Shown in pieces: positions 1-8,619 of a stretch of DNA of 64,000 nt (the stretch's first letter is position 1; each line of letters begins with the position of its first letter). The notes under the pieces are model-generated. The model was not told the DNA's origin, made no database searches, and saw nothing but the letters and a program-made list of their open reading frames with translations. Position numbers and translations under genes: made by a program. Source of the stretch: Exiguobacterium sp. s124 (GTDB lineage Bacteria > Bacillota > Bacilli > Exiguobacteriales > Exiguobacteriaceae). The DNA is taken from positions 1,054,001-1,118,000 of the forward strand of contig NZ_JACSKH010000001.1 in NCBI RefSeq assembly GCF_018617485.1, read 5' to 3'.

Positions 1-68
1 AAGGCGAGAAGACGTTCAATGCTTCTCTATATCTTGAAAAAGGTACGTTACGATTCGAGTTCAAATAA
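1..68 (+). CDS. C-terminal end of an unidentified protein (truncated by window edge)
   Basis: Reading from base 3, 21 codons run without a stop to TAA at 66-68, ending in Leu-Arg-Phe-Glu-Phe-Lys. A strong hairpin terminator follows immediately, as expected at a real gene end. The other two forward frames give less protein-like peptides. Too little is present to assign a family or function. Confidence 0.5.
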   Translation, partial: GEKTFNASLYLEKGTLRFEFK

Positions 69-69
69 A

Positions 70-99
70 AGAAGGGTCGCGAATTAGAGCGGCCCTTCT
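70..99. terminator. Bidirectional intrinsic terminator
   Basis: An 11-bp stem (70-80 with 89-99, one G-T pair) with an 8-base loop. T-rich tracts flank it on both strands (GTTTTGT after it on the plus strand, TTTTATTT on the minus strand). It can end both the truncated gene and the convergent small membrane protein, whose last codons lie inside the hairpin. Confidence 0.75.
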
Positions 100-275
100 G
101 TTTTGTCAGTCGTTTCTTTTTTCTGGTCGTCCTCGATGCGACGATTGATTTCGTCATAGTCGAGAACGATATCGTCTTTGTTATCTTTATAGGCATATCC
201 TTTTTGGATGACGACGATGGACGCGATGAGGACGAGTAAAATAATCAAGCCGCTGACGGCAAATATCCAGGCCAT
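84..275 (-). CDS. ytzI: Small single-span membrane protein, YtzI-like
   Basis: 63 residues. One hydrophobic segment covers about residues 3-23, followed by a KGYAYK motif and a highly charged, soluble C-terminal half rich in Asp, Glu and Lys. The KGYAYK motif after one membrane span is what I associate with Bacillus YtzI, a small protein of unknown function; this match is from memory and only moderate. A GTGAGGGG ribosome site precedes the ATG. It is transcribed alone and convergent with the truncated gene. Inferred location is the cytoplasmic membrane with the charged tail probably cytoplasmic. Confidence 0.6.
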   Translation of the reverse strand: MAWIFAVSGLIILLVLIASIVVIQKGYAYKDNKDDIVLDYDEINRRIEDDQKKETTDKTEGPL

Positions 276-420
276 AAGAACCCCTCACTTTCTCTCTTCA
301 GTATGCCAAATAGTAAGCCAGTTCTTCAACTAGAATGAACAAACGGCAATTTCGTCTGATAAATGAAAAGATATGGTACAATACGATGTAGAACATTATG
401 TAGAGAAGGAAGGGATAGAC

Positions 421-1533
421 ATGGCGATTTTGATTGTGGATGACGAACCGGTCAATACACTCGTTCTCGAGCAATTGCTTCACCAACACGACTATGAGAC
501 GGTCTCGGTCTCGAGCGGGGAAGAGGCACTCGACTTATTGATGGCCCCACAAGCCGCATCGCTGTATGATCTCGTCCTGTTGGATGTCGAGATGCCTGGA
601 ATTTCTGGGATTGAGACATGTAAACGAATTCGTCAGATGGCTGATTATGAAGAAATGCCAGTCATCATGGTTTCGGGTCGTACAGATGAAAAGCAGATTG
701 CAGAAGGACTAGATGCAGGAGCGTCAGATTATACGACGAAACCAATCAAAGTGACGGAGCTACTCGCGCGAATCCGCTCTGCTCTCCGCTATAAAGCGGC
801 CGTCGATGAGCGGAAAATTTATGAAGCCCGTCTTCAATACGATTTGGATCTTGCGCAAAAAATTCAACAAAGTGCACTTACACCACCGATCAGTAATGAA
901 GAAATTGACGTGCGTGCCCTCTATTTGCCATCAAAAAAATTGGCAGGGGATATGTATGCATGGTTCCAGGTCGCACCGGACCGATATGGCGTCATCATCT
1001 TTGATGTCATGGGACATGGGGTCTCTTCTGCACTCATCACGATGGGAATTCGTTCGATCTTACCGGGACTTGTCGGAAATGTGCAATATCCGGTGGACGT
1101 CATGACGGAGTTAAATCGTCAGATGACGTTCTTGTTCTCAGGTGATGATATGCATAGTTATTTTACAGCGGTGTATTGCTATATCGATACAACGAAGCGT
1201 CGAATCGAATATGTGAATGCGGGCCATCCGCCAGTCATTGTGTCGTCAAAAGAAGGAAACTGTCGTCTTGAGACGACCGGCGTACCAGTCGGCATGTTTG
1301 AAGAACCGAACTATGAGTCGAAAGAGATTGATATTACGACGGATATGACACTTCACATGTACACGGACGGGCTGATGGAATGTTACAGCAAAGATATCGA
1401 TGATGGGATTCGATGGCTTGAGAAGGATGTTGGCACGTACGGTCTCGACTATAGCCGTCACGTCGCAGAGCAACTCGTACCGAAAATTGAAATTGAGGAT
1501 GACCTTTGTCTCGTCACGGTCAAAATCACATAA
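421..1533 (+). CDS. Response regulator fused to PP2C-type (SpoIIE/RsbU) serine phosphatase
   Basis: 370 residues in two domains. A receiver domain occupies about residues 2-120, with acidic pocket D7/D8, phospho-acceptor D55 (in LDVEMPG) and K107. A linker helix follows, then a PP2C-like phosphatase from about 165 with metal-binding Asp residues in AGDMY (D177) and FDVMGHG (D195), and a late YTDGLME motif. Proteins of this build dephosphorylate an anti-anti-sigma factor or similar Ser/Thr-phosphorylated partner when the receiver is phosphorylated, often feeding a general stress pathway. No Rsb partner genes are adjacent, so the target is unknown. The ATG at 421 is chosen because GAAGGAAGGG lies 6 bases before it; the upstream ATG at 373 would add an unconserved tail. 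Confidence 0.9.
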   Translation: MAILIVDDEPVNTLVLEQLLHQHDYETVSVSSGEEALDLLMAPQAASLYDLVLLDVEMPGISGIETCKRIRQMADYEEMPVIMVSGRTDEKQIAEGLDAGASDYTTKPIKVTELLARIRSALRYKAAVDERKIYEARLQYDLDLAQKIQQSALTPPISNEEIDVRALYLPSKKLAGDMYAWFQVAPDRYGVIIFDVMGHGVSSALITMGIRSILPGLVGNVQYPVDVMTELNRQMTFLFSGDDMHSYFTAVYCYIDTTKRRIEYVNAGHPPVIVSSKEGNCRLETTGVPVGMFEEPNYESKEIDITTDMTLHMYTDGLMECYSKDIDDGIRWLEKDVGTYGLDYSRHVAEQLVPKIEIEDDLCLVTVKIT

Positions 1534-1535
1534 GA

Positions 1536-1569
1536 AAGAGCCTGACGTATGATGATGCGTCAGGCTCTT
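1536..1569. terminator. Bidirectional terminator between PP2C gene and corA
   Basis: A perfect 12-bp stem (1536-1547 with 1558-1569) around a 10-base loop, placed between two convergent stop codons. It is flanked by TTGTT on the plus side and TTTCTTA on the minus side. Confidence 0.8.
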
Positions 1570-1574
1570 GTTCG

Positions 1575-2510
1575 TTAGAAATATCGCTTTCGCCATAGGA
1601 TGTAAAAGGCGAGGCCAGAAAATCCGATCATCATTGCAATCGCCATGATGAAACCGAACGGCTGTCCTTCCCACGGGACTTGCACGTTCATTCCGAAGAT
1701 TCCAGAAATCATCGTCGGAATACTTAGGACGATGGTGATTGACGCCAAGAACTTCATGACGAAGTTGACGTTGTTCGAGATAATTGACCCGAATGCTTCC
1801 ATCTTAATGCTAATGATGTCGTTATAGATCGACGCCATTTCCATAGCCTGGCGGTGTTCGACGAAGACGTCTTCTAACAGTTCTTCATCTTCTTCATGTT
1901 TCTCCAAACTTGGTGTCTTGACGATTCGGTCTAAGACGCTATCGTTTGCTTTCAAAGATGTCATGAAGTAGACGAGGGATTTCTGAAGATTCATCAATTG
2001 AAAGATTTCTTGGTTTCGCATTGAACGTTGTAGTTCCTGTTCAAGTTCGTCCATTCTTCGGTCGATTTGTCGCAAAAAGCGTAAGTACGTCATACTTACC
2101 CGATGTAAAATCTGAAAGACGAAACGACTTCGATAGTTCGTCCGGAACAGTCGTGCTTTGCCGTTTGCGAACAAGTTCAGGACGTCTAATTCGCGAGAGC
2201 AGACGGTGATGAAATGTCGTCCGGTCACGATGATACCGAGCGGGATCGTATTGTAGGCTCGACCTGTATCATCTTCCTCCACATACGGGACGTCAATGAT
2301 CATCAGAAGTCCTTCATCATCTTTTTCAAAACGCGGTTTTTCTTCAATATCAAGTGGGTCATATACAAAGTCTTCTGGAATGCCGGACGCCTCGATGACT
2401 TGATCGGCCTCATCTTTTGTCGGATTCACGAGTTGAATCCAGCTTCCTTTATCAAAGTCTTCGATTTCATCCACATGGCCTGATGCGTCAGTACGGTAAA
2501 TCGTCAGCAT
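1575..2510 (-). CDS. corA: CorA-family magnesium/divalent metal transporter
   Basis: 311 residues, the usual length for CorA. A long soluble N-terminal funnel domain with coiled helices (about 1-245) precedes two C-terminal membrane spans. The signature GMN triplet of the selectivity filter sits at the end of the first span (SGIFGMN), followed by the short acidic periplasmic loop PWEGQ. CorA pentamers let Mg2+ into the cell and close when cytoplasmic Mg2+ binds the funnel. Both GMN and the loop are intact, so it should be functional. AGGAGGAAG precedes the ATG. It is monocistronic and divergent from the Hpt gene. Co2+ or Ni2+ transport cannot be excluded from sequence. Confidence 0.95.
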   Translation of the reverse strand: MLTIYRTDASGHVDEIEDFDKGSWIQLVNPTKDEADQVIEASGIPEDFVYDPLDIEEKPRFEKDDEGLLMIIDVPYVEEDDTGRAYNTIPLGIIVTGRHFITVCSRELDVLNLFANGKARLFRTNYRSRFVFQILHRVSMTYLRFLRQIDRRMDELEQELQRSMRNQEIFQLMNLQKSLVYFMTSLKANDSVLDRIVKTPSLEKHEEDEELLEDVFVEHRQAMEMASIYNDIISIKMEAFGSIISNNVNFVMKFLASITIVLSIPTMISGIFGMNVQVPWEGQPFGFIMAIAMMIGFSGLAFYILWRKRYF

Positions 2511-2588
2511 GCATCTTCCTCCTACCTTAACTCAATCTTATTATAGGTAGCCAAAAAGAAGAGTGCAATCCAAAGCAGGAGTTTTTTT

Positions 2589-2616
2589 GTTTTCTCCCGA
2601 AAACGTGTTACAGTGA
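2589..2616 (+). promoter_or_regulatory. Possible sigma-A promoter of the Hpt gene
   Basis: TTGTTT at 2589-2594 and TACAGT at 2611-2616, spaced 16 bases, lie 41 bases before the start codon. The match is only moderate; no operator is evident. Confidence 0.35.
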
Positions 2617-2656
2617 AAGGGAACGATTGGATATCGTTTATTGAGGAGGGGTTACA

Positions 2657-3028
2657 TTGACAAGAATGCCCGAAGATGCTCTGTTCAATGAAGATAAATT
2701 AGCGGAGCTCCACCAAATCGCAAATGGAAACATGGAATTTTTAAATAAAATTGCAACCACATATATTAAGCAGTTCGAGGCGAAATATCCTGAACTACAA
2801 GCAGCTGTTGAATCGAATGATTATTCACAAGTCGAACAACTCGCTCATTTACTAAAAGGAGCGTCTTATTCAGTCGGCTTGGAACAGACAGCGCTTCTTT
2901 TTCATGACCTTGAAGTTGCGGGCGAGAATGCACATCTTCATGGAGCAAATGAAACCCTTGCGACAATCGAGTCACACAGTAAGCGGTTTTTAATTGAATG
3001 GAACAATCATTTTGAACAGTTGACGTAA
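2657..3028 (+). CDS. Stand-alone histidine phosphotransfer (Hpt) domain protein
   Basis: 123 residues, an all-helical Hpt module and nothing else. The phospho-accepting histidine is H64 in LAHLLKGAS, matching the HxLKG pattern. Such proteins carry phosphate between a hybrid kinase and response regulators. A TTG start at 2657 is chosen because GGAGGGG sits 5-6 bases upstream; the ATG at 2666 would remove three residues and lie too far from the site. Receiver-bearing proteins lie on both sides (the PP2C regulator and CheV), so a local phosphorelay is possible, but no hybrid kinase is in this part of the window. Confidence 0.85.
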   Translation: MTRMPEDALFNEDKLAELHQIANGNMEFLNKIATTYIKQFEAKYPELQAAVESNDYSQVEQLAHLLKGASYSVGLEQTALLFHDLEVAGENAHLHGANETLATIESHSKRFLIEWNNHFEQLT

Positions 3029-3030
3029 AA

Positions 3031-3060
3031 AAAGTTTGCGACCGAGGAGTCGCAAACTTT
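3031..3060. terminator. Bidirectional terminator between Hpt gene and cheV
   Basis: A perfect 12-bp stem (3031-3042 with 3049-3060), with A-runs before and T-runs after, so it works in both directions for these convergent genes. Confidence 0.9.
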
Positions 3061-3065
3061 TTTTG

Positions 3066-3947
3066 TTACCCTACAAATTCGTCGAGCGTCGCAATCAAGA
3101 TCCCGATTTCGGGTTTCGTGATTTGGGCGTTGGCACCAACGGCCTCCCCCTTATGCTTCAAGTCATCTGAGATGAGAGAAGAGAAGATGATAATCGGAAG
3201 GGAAGCATAACGATCCATCTCCCGAAGGCGTTTTGTTAAATGGAGTCCGTCCATCTGTGGCATCTCGATGTCCGTGATGAGAAGGTCGCATTCCGCCCCA
3301 TCTTGTTCGAACGCATCAAGCGCTTCCTTCCCGTTATTGAAGACGGTCGTGTTGAAGTAGCCCGCATCATCCAACGTATCGAGGATGAGGGAGCGGAGCA
3401 TCTCGGAGTCTTCAGCAAGCCAAATGCTTTTGTTCGATCGCTCACGAGCACCGAGGCGTTTGACGGATTCGCGGGCCATGATGTCTTTACGAGAAAGCTC
3501 GAGTGCGATTCGTTCATAATCGAGTAAGATGATCATTTGGTCACCTGTTTTGACGACACCGTTCGTGATCCCTTGAACGCCGCGTGCAAGATCAGAAGGC
3601 GTGTCAATTTGCTCCCACGAGATGCGTTTAATCTCAGTCACCTGGTCGACACGAAGTACTGATTTTTCGCCGTTGAATTCACAGACGATCAAGCGATCGT
3701 CACTACCGACCTCACGTGGGTGATTGATGACCATCGGAAGATCGATGACGGTCATGACCTCGCCACGTAATTCGATGAGTCCCATGATTGCCTCTGGTGT
3801 ACCTGGAAGAGGTGTCAACGGAAGCATCGTGATGATTTCACGTACTTTCATGACGTTGATGCCGAATAAGAACGGTCCGGCTTGGAAGATGACGATTTCA
3901 AGTTCGTTCGTCCCAGCTTCAAGTAAAATATTATGATCAGTGCTCAA
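3066..3947 (-). CDS. cheV: Chemotaxis coupling protein CheV (CheW domain plus receiver)
   Basis: 293 residues, the usual size. A CheW-like domain spans about 12-155 and couples chemoreceptors to the kinase CheA. A receiver domain spans about 173-290 with acceptor D226 in ITDIEMP and a late lysine in TKPE. In Bacillus, phosphorylated CheV takes part in adaptation of the receptor array. The start is TTG at 3947, preceded by AGGAGG; no ATG nearby has a ribosome site. The minus strand upstream holds a weak flagellar sigma-D-like element (3984-4010). It stands alone, away from the main che operon. Confidence 0.93.
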   Translation of the reverse strand: MSTDHNILLEAGTNELEIVIFQAGPFLFGINVMKVREIITMLPLTPLPGTPEAIMGLIELRGEVMTVIDLPMVINHPREVGSDDRLIVCEFNGEKSVLRVDQVTEIKRISWEQIDTPSDLARGVQGITNGVVKTGDQMIILLDYERIALELSRKDIMARESVKRLGARERSNKSIWLAEDSEMLRSLILDTLDDAGYFNTTVFNNGKEALDAFEQDGAECDLLITDIEMPQMDGLHLTKRLREMDRYASLPIIIFSSLISDDLKHKGEAVGANAQITKPEIGILIATLDEFVG

Positions 3948-4064
3948 TGGTTGTCCCTCCTATTTCACGTACTCTCTTCTTTACTATCGGTCTCGAATCA
4001 TCAAATCTATAGTGAAAAGTTGTCGAACTCTCGTCAGAATTCACAAAAAGTTTCATAGTAACCG

Positions 4065-4094
4065 TTTACATCTTATAAACTGAATCGTTATAGT
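4065..4094 (+). promoter_or_regulatory. Probable sigma-A promoter of gapN with overlapping inverted repeat
   Basis: TTTACA (4065-4070) and TATAGT (4089-4094) are separated by 18 bases. An inverted repeat GTTTA-N7-TAAAC (4064-4080) overlaps the -35 element and could be an operator. The gene start is about 75 bases further on. Confidence 0.5.
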
Positions 4095-4169
4095 TGTCCA
4101 ATGCAAAAAAATCTGCATACAATGAGGTTGGCAACGAGATATTACACCTTACTCAGGAGGCAGATAGAG

Positions 4170-5606
4170 ATGATGAGTATAAACACATATCCATATTTAT
4201 TGAATGGTCAATGGCAGGAATCTTCAAGTCAGGAGACGATTGAACTCGTTTCACCATATAAAGACGAAGTCGTAGGTCGCGTTCAGGCGATGTCACGCGA
4301 CGAAGTCGACGAAGCCATTCATGGCGCAAAACGTGCACAACAAGAATGGGCGGCGCTTCCGGTCAACAAGCGCGCTGAATTGTTGTATGCCTGGGCAGAA
4401 AAACTCGAAGAACGCGTTGATGAGATCGGTCAAATCATCATGCAGGAAGTCGGGAAAAACTTGAACGACGCGAAAAAAGAAGTCGTTCGTACAGCTGAAA
4501 TCATCCGCTACACTGCGGAAGAAGGTATTCGTTTCAACGGTGGATTCATGCAAGGAGATTCGTTCCCAGGTGGTTCGAAAAACAAGATGGCCATCATCAA
4601 GAAAGAAGCACTTGGTGTCGTTCTCGCGATTTCACCGTTCAACTACCCGGTCAACTTGGCAGCGGCGAAAATTGCGCCGGCTCTCGTCACGGGTAATGCG
4701 GTCGTCTTCAAACCGGCAACTCAAGGTGCAATCAGTGGAATCAAGATGGTCGAAGCCCTTCATGATGCAGGTCTTCCAAAAGGTCTCTTAAATCTCGTGA
4801 CAGGACGCGGTTCGGTCATCGGAGATTATTTGACGTCTCACCCAGGGATTGACATGATCACATTCACAGGTGGAACAGGTACAGGTCAACACTTGTCGCA
4901 ACAAGCATCTATGGTACCGGTCGTGCTCGAACTCGGTGGAAAAGACCCTGCACTCGTCCTTGAAGATGCAGATTTGACACTCGCGGCAGATCAAATCGTC
5001 AGTGGTGCGTTCTCATATTCAGGTCAACGTTGTACAGCGATCAAGCGTGTCTTCGTTCTTGAAGAACAAGCAGATGAACTTGTCGGCATGTTGAAAGAAC
5101 GCGTCGCGAAACTTTCAGTCGGATCTCCTGAAGAGAACAGTTTCATCGTTCCTTTAGTCGATGCGAAGACGACGGATTACGTTCAAGGTTTGATTGACGA
5201 TGCGGTCAATAAAAAGGCGACGGTCGTTCACGGGAACGAACGTGAAGGAAACCTTATTTATCCGACATTGCTCGATCACGTGACGACAGACATGCGTGTC
5301 GCCTGGGAAGAACCGTTCGGACCAGTCCTTCCTGTCATCCGAGTGAAATCACTCGACGAGATGATTGAATTGACGAACGAATCTGAGTTCGGTCTTCAAG
5401 CGAGTGTCTTCACACAAAACGTGAACAGCGCCTTCACTGTTGCTGACAAGTTAGAAGTCGGTACGGTCCAAGTGAACGGGCGTACAGAACGTGGCCCAGA
5501 CCACTTCCCGTTCATCGGTGTGAAACAATCGGGACTCGGCGTTCAAGGGATTGGACGAAGCCTCGAGACGATGACGCGTGACAAAGTGACGGTCATCAAC
5601 TTATAA
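4170..5606 (+). CDS. gapN: NADP-dependent non-phosphorylating glyceraldehyde-3-phosphate dehydrogenase
   Basis: 478 residues, an aldehyde dehydrogenase-fold enzyme of typical GapN length. It oxidises glyceraldehyde 3-phosphate directly to 3-phosphoglycerate and makes NADPH without ATP. The catalytic cysteine is C288 in SGQRCTAIKRV, the general base E254 in LELGGK, and the oxyanion asparagine N158 in SPFNYP; the GQRCTAIKR context is characteristic of GapN rather than other ALDHs. The ATG at 4170 is chosen because AGGAGG lies 9 bases upstream; an upstream ATG at 4101 lacks one. It stands alone between a promoter and a hairpin terminator. The role is inferred as an NADPH supply route. Confidence 0.93.
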   Translation: MMSINTYPYLLNGQWQESSSQETIELVSPYKDEVVGRVQAMSRDEVDEAIHGAKRAQQEWAALPVNKRAELLYAWAEKLEERVDEIGQIIMQEVGKNLNDAKKEVVRTAEIIRYTAEEGIRFNGGFMQGDSFPGGSKNKMAIIKKEALGVVLAISPFNYPVNLAAAKIAPALVTGNAVVFKPATQGAISGIKMVEALHDAGLPKGLLNLVTGRGSVIGDYLTSHPGIDMITFTGGTGTGQHLSQQASMVPVVLELGGKDPALVLEDADLTLAADQIVSGAFSYSGQRCTAIKRVFVLEEQADELVGMLKERVAKLSVGSPEENSFIVPLVDAKTTDYVQGLIDDAVNKKATVVHGNEREGNLIYPTLLDHVTTDMRVAWEEPFGPVLPVIRVKSLDEMIELTNESEFGLQASVFTQNVNSAFTVADKLEVGTVQVNGRTERGPDHFPFIGVKQSGLGVQGIGRSLETMTRDKVTVINL

Positions 5607-5620
5607 GAATCAAATTTCGT

Positions 5621-5646
5621 GAGGGGGAGACATCCCCCTCTTTTTT
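5621..5646 (+). terminator. Intrinsic terminator after gapN
   Basis: An 8-bp G/C-rich stem (5621-5628 with 5633-5640), 4-base loop and six T residues. Confidence 0.9.
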
Positions 5647-5714
5647 GTTTGATTGAAAACGCATCTTTCAGACGGGTATAATGGAGAAAGACAGGAAGAA
5701 GGGGTGGTGATGAC

Positions 5715-6689
5715 GTGGCGGACTGGATTTCAAGCCAACTGGCAAGACTCGATATTCCGACACCGTTCGAAGTTGGAAACGTAAACGTATATATCGTTGA
5801 ACATATGAACCGCTTTTTTATGGTCGACTGTGGACCAGATACGGAAGAAGCGTGGACATCATTGAATCAGCAACTTGAAGAGCTTGAACTATCGTTGTCT
5901 GACATCGACTTTTTATTTTTGACGCATCATCATGCCGATCATGCAGGGCAGGCGTGGCGACTTCGCGATGCATCAATTCCCGTGTACGGGCACGAGAAGC
6001 TCGTTCGATACTTAGAACAGACCCCAAATTTTTTAAAGCGGGGCAACCACTTTTTACATGAACTAGTTCTCTCGTTCGGCGCACCAGAGCAACTCGTGGA
6101 AAAATTGCCAGATTATCGGGAAGCGTTACGTTGGATCGGACCGACGACCGTCACGATGACATTCAGTGACGGACAAGCCGTGACATCGGACGGGGCGTGG
6201 CAGACAATCCATTTGCCGGGACATGCGAGCGACCAGCTCGGGCTGATTGGTCCTGGCGGAGTCTTAATCGCGGGAGATCACTTGATTGATAAAGTCGAAC
6301 CGAATCCCCTCATCGAACAGCCGTATGATGATGAAGGATTTGCCTCACCGGTCATCCTCTATATCGATTCGCTCAAAAAATTGCGCGGAATCGATTTAAA
6401 ACTTGTCGTCAGTGGGCACGGTGAACCAATTCATCATCCGAACGATTTGATTGAGAGTCGAATTCGTCAGCGGTATGAGCGAAGTGAACAATTGCTTGCC
6501 GATTGGGAAGATGGTCTCAGTGTGTTTGACTGGTCGATGAAATTATATGGAAGAAAGATGCGAAGCGGTTTGCCGCTTGTCTTTAGCGAAGTGTTCGCAA
6601 GACTCAGTTTACTTGAGGAACGTGGCGACATCGAAAGGCGTCGAGATAACCAAAAATGGATTTATACAAAGAAAGAAGCGATGTCATGA
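5715..6689 (+). CDS. yqjP: Metallo-beta-lactamase-fold hydrolase, YqjP-like
   Basis: 324 residues. The metal-binding motif HHHADH is at 71-76 and further ligands appear in PGHASD and in SGHGEP. After the hydrolase domain (about 1-230) comes a C-terminal segment of about 90 residues that looks like a small winged helix, as in glyoxalase II-like and LACTB2-type hydrolases. Substrate is unknown. The next gene is a YqjQ-like SDR, the same order as yqjP-yqjQ in B. subtilis. The start is GTG at 5715 after a GGTGGTGA site. Its stop overlaps the next start by ATGA, and the run of coupled genes continues to 12464. Confidence 0.85.
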   Translation: MADWISSQLARLDIPTPFEVGNVNVYIVEHMNRFFMVDCGPDTEEAWTSLNQQLEELELSLSDIDFLFLTHHHADHAGQAWRLRDASIPVYGHEKLVRYLEQTPNFLKRGNHFLHELVLSFGAPEQLVEKLPDYREALRWIGPTTVTMTFSDGQAVTSDGAWQTIHLPGHASDQLGLIGPGGVLIAGDHLIDKVEPNPLIEQPYDDEGFASPVILYIDSLKKLRGIDLKLVVSGHGEPIHHPNDLIESRIRQRYERSEQLLADWEDGLSVFDWSMKLYGRKMRSGLPLVFSEVFARLSLLEERGDIERRRDNQKWIYTKKEAMS

Positions 6690-7429
6690 AACGGGTAGTC
6701 ATTACAGGTGCGTCAAGCGGGCTCGGTGCCGCATTGGCGCATTCTTTTTATGAACAAGGATATAACGTATTGTTGATTGGAAGAAATGAAGATCGATTAA
6801 AAACGATCGCGACGACGTGCGAGGGAGACTGGGTATGCGCAGATGTCACGAAATCGGAAGCTCTCGTTAATGAGGTAATCGAACGATTCGGAAAGTTTGA
6901 TGTATGGGTCAACAATGCAGGGATGGCCGAATTTGATTTCGTAACGGATCAATCAACCGATGTGATGGAAGAGACGATGCGTGTGAATGCGGTCGCCCCG
7001 ATGCTATTGTCGAGAGATGCTGCCAATGTGATAGAGCGTGGAGGCGTCATCGTAAATATTTGTTCGCAAGCAGGGAAAGTGCCGACACCGAAGTCCGCCG
7101 TCTACGCCGGTTCAAAGGCAGCACTCTTGCAATTCTCGAATGCATTGCGATTAGAATTGAAGCCACGTGGAATCCATGTCATGACCGTCAACCCGGGACC
7201 GATTGCCACGCCGTTCTTCGATCGAGCCGATAAGAGTGGTACATATGCCGATAGTGTTCAAGGAATTATGCTCGATCCAAAGCGATTGGCAGACGCGATT
7301 GTCAAAGGGGTTCGCAAGCGTAAACGCGAAATCAATGCCCCTTGGTGGATGAATGTTGGGGCGAATGTGTACGCAATCTGCCCAAACATGTTCGAAATGC
7401 TCGCAAAACGGGGATTTGAGAAAAAGTAA
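6686..7429 (+). CDS. yqjQ: Short-chain dehydrogenase/reductase, YqjQ-like
   Basis: 247 residues, Rossmann fold. The cofactor-binding TGASSGLG is near the N-terminus, NNAG in the middle, and the catalytic YxxxK is YAGSK with the usual upstream serine (ICSQAG). It should reduce or oxidise a small carbonyl or alcohol with NAD(P)(H); the substrate is unknown. The start at 6686 overlaps the yqjP stop as ATGA, which indicates translational coupling. A start 30 bases upstream is possible but lies inside yqjP without a ribosome site. Confidence 0.87.
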   Translation: MKRVVITGASSGLGAALAHSFYEQGYNVLLIGRNEDRLKTIATTCEGDWVCADVTKSEALVNEVIERFGKFDVWVNNAGMAEFDFVTDQSTDVMEETMRVNAVAPMLLSRDAANVIERGGVIVNICSQAGKVPTPKSAVYAGSKAALLQFSNALRLELKPRGIHVMTVNPGPIATPFFDRADKSGTYADSVQGIMLDPKRLADAIVKGVRKRKREINAPWWMNVGANVYAICPNMFEMLAKRGFEKK

Positions 7430-7443
7430 AAAGGGGGAGAACG

Positions 7444-8619
7444 ATGAAGAAATGGAGAATCTTGCTCGCAACGTGTATGCTCGCGTTTGTTGCAGCATGT
7501 GGGAATGAAGAGCAGGTCGAGTTCTCGGACTCATTTGAAGCGGCGACTGAGTCAGCAAAAGGGTCGACCGTCAATCTATATATGTGGGGTGGAGACGAGG
7601 GGATTAACAGCTACATTGATGACTACGTCGCCCCTCGCCTTGAGGAATCTTATGAGGTCGAATTGAATCGTGTCGCGATGGATACGGCCGAATTCATTCG
7701 ACAGCTCTCACTCGATCAAAAAGCGGATCGAGAGGTCGGGACGATCGATGTCGTCTGGATTAATGGCGATAATTTCCGAAATGCGAAAGAAGCTAAACTT
7801 TTGCGTGACGGATTGATGGAACGTATCCCAAACGCCAAATTGTTGAATGAGACGGCTCAACAATCAGATGCCGGCACGCCGACGGATGATTTGGAACTCG
7901 CATGGGGAAATGTACAGTTTATCTTGCATTATGACGCAGCGAAAGTCGATGATCCTCCGGAATCGTTTGAAGAATTACGTCGCTGGACCGAAGACAACCC
8001 AGGTCGTTTCACGTATCCTGAAGTCACCGATTTCACCGGCAATGCATTCGTTCGCCATCTTTTATATGAACGTTATGGAGATGAGTTAGACAAAAATGCA
8101 ACCATTGAGGAGTCGTTCTGGGATGACTTGAAAGTTTGGTCACCGAACTTATGGAAAGAAGGACAGACGTATCCGAAGACGCTCGAGCAACTCGATCAGT
8201 TATATGCATCCGGAGATGTTTGGATGACGATGGGATTCAATGAGCGCCGAGCCGAAGCGGAAGTGAAGGAAGGCATCTTCCCGAAAGAGACACGTGCCCT
8301 CGTCTTAGATCACTCGATTGCCTCGACGCACTTTTTGGCAATCCCGTTCAATGCTCCTAATCCGGATGGGGCACTCGTCCTCATTCAAGAATTATTGTCG
8401 CCTGAAGCACAGCTCGTCAAACAAGGACCTGACTATTGGGGAGATGGGACATCGCTCGATTTGACGAAGCTTGACGAGCGAGACCAGCAAGCGTTCGAAG
8501 AACTTGGAGATGGCGTGACGTATCCGGACCCTGAACAGTTACTCGAACGTTCGATTCCAGATTACGGACCAGACGTGATTGATACCGTCCGCGAGGAATG
8601 GCCACGTGTTGCGAAGTAG
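7444..8619 (+). CDS. ynjB: ABC importer substrate-binding lipoprotein, YnjB-like
   Basis: 391 residues. A lipoprotein signal with short positive start, hydrophobic core and lipobox VAAC places the lipidated cysteine at C19, so it is anchored outside the membrane. The mature part looks like an extracellular binding protein of the family that includes thiamine, iron and YnjB-type binders (WINGDN and NEVAWG-like segments). It begins 14 bases after yqjQ behind an AGGGGGAG site and is followed by two permeases and an ATPase. The transported ligand is not known for YnjBCD systems, and the assignment to YnjB rests on fold-level similarity and gene context. Confidence 0.8.
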   Translation: MKKWRILLATCMLAFVAACGNEEQVEFSDSFEAATESAKGSTVNLYMWGGDEGINSYIDDYVAPRLEESYEVELNRVAMDTAEFIRQLSLDQKADREVGTIDVVWINGDNFRNAKEAKLLRDGLMERIPNAKLLNETAQQSDAGTPTDDLELAWGNVQFILHYDAAKVDDPPESFEELRRWTEDNPGRFTYPEVTDFTGNAFVRHLLYERYGDELDKNATIEESFWDDLKVWSPNLWKEGQTYPKTLEQLDQLYASGDVWMTMGFNERRAEAEVKEGIFPKETRALVLDHSIASTHFLAIPFNAPNPDGALVLIQELLSPEAQLVKQGPDYWGDGTSLDLTKLDERDQQAFEELGDGVTYPDPEQLLERSIPDYGPDVIDTVREEWPRVAK

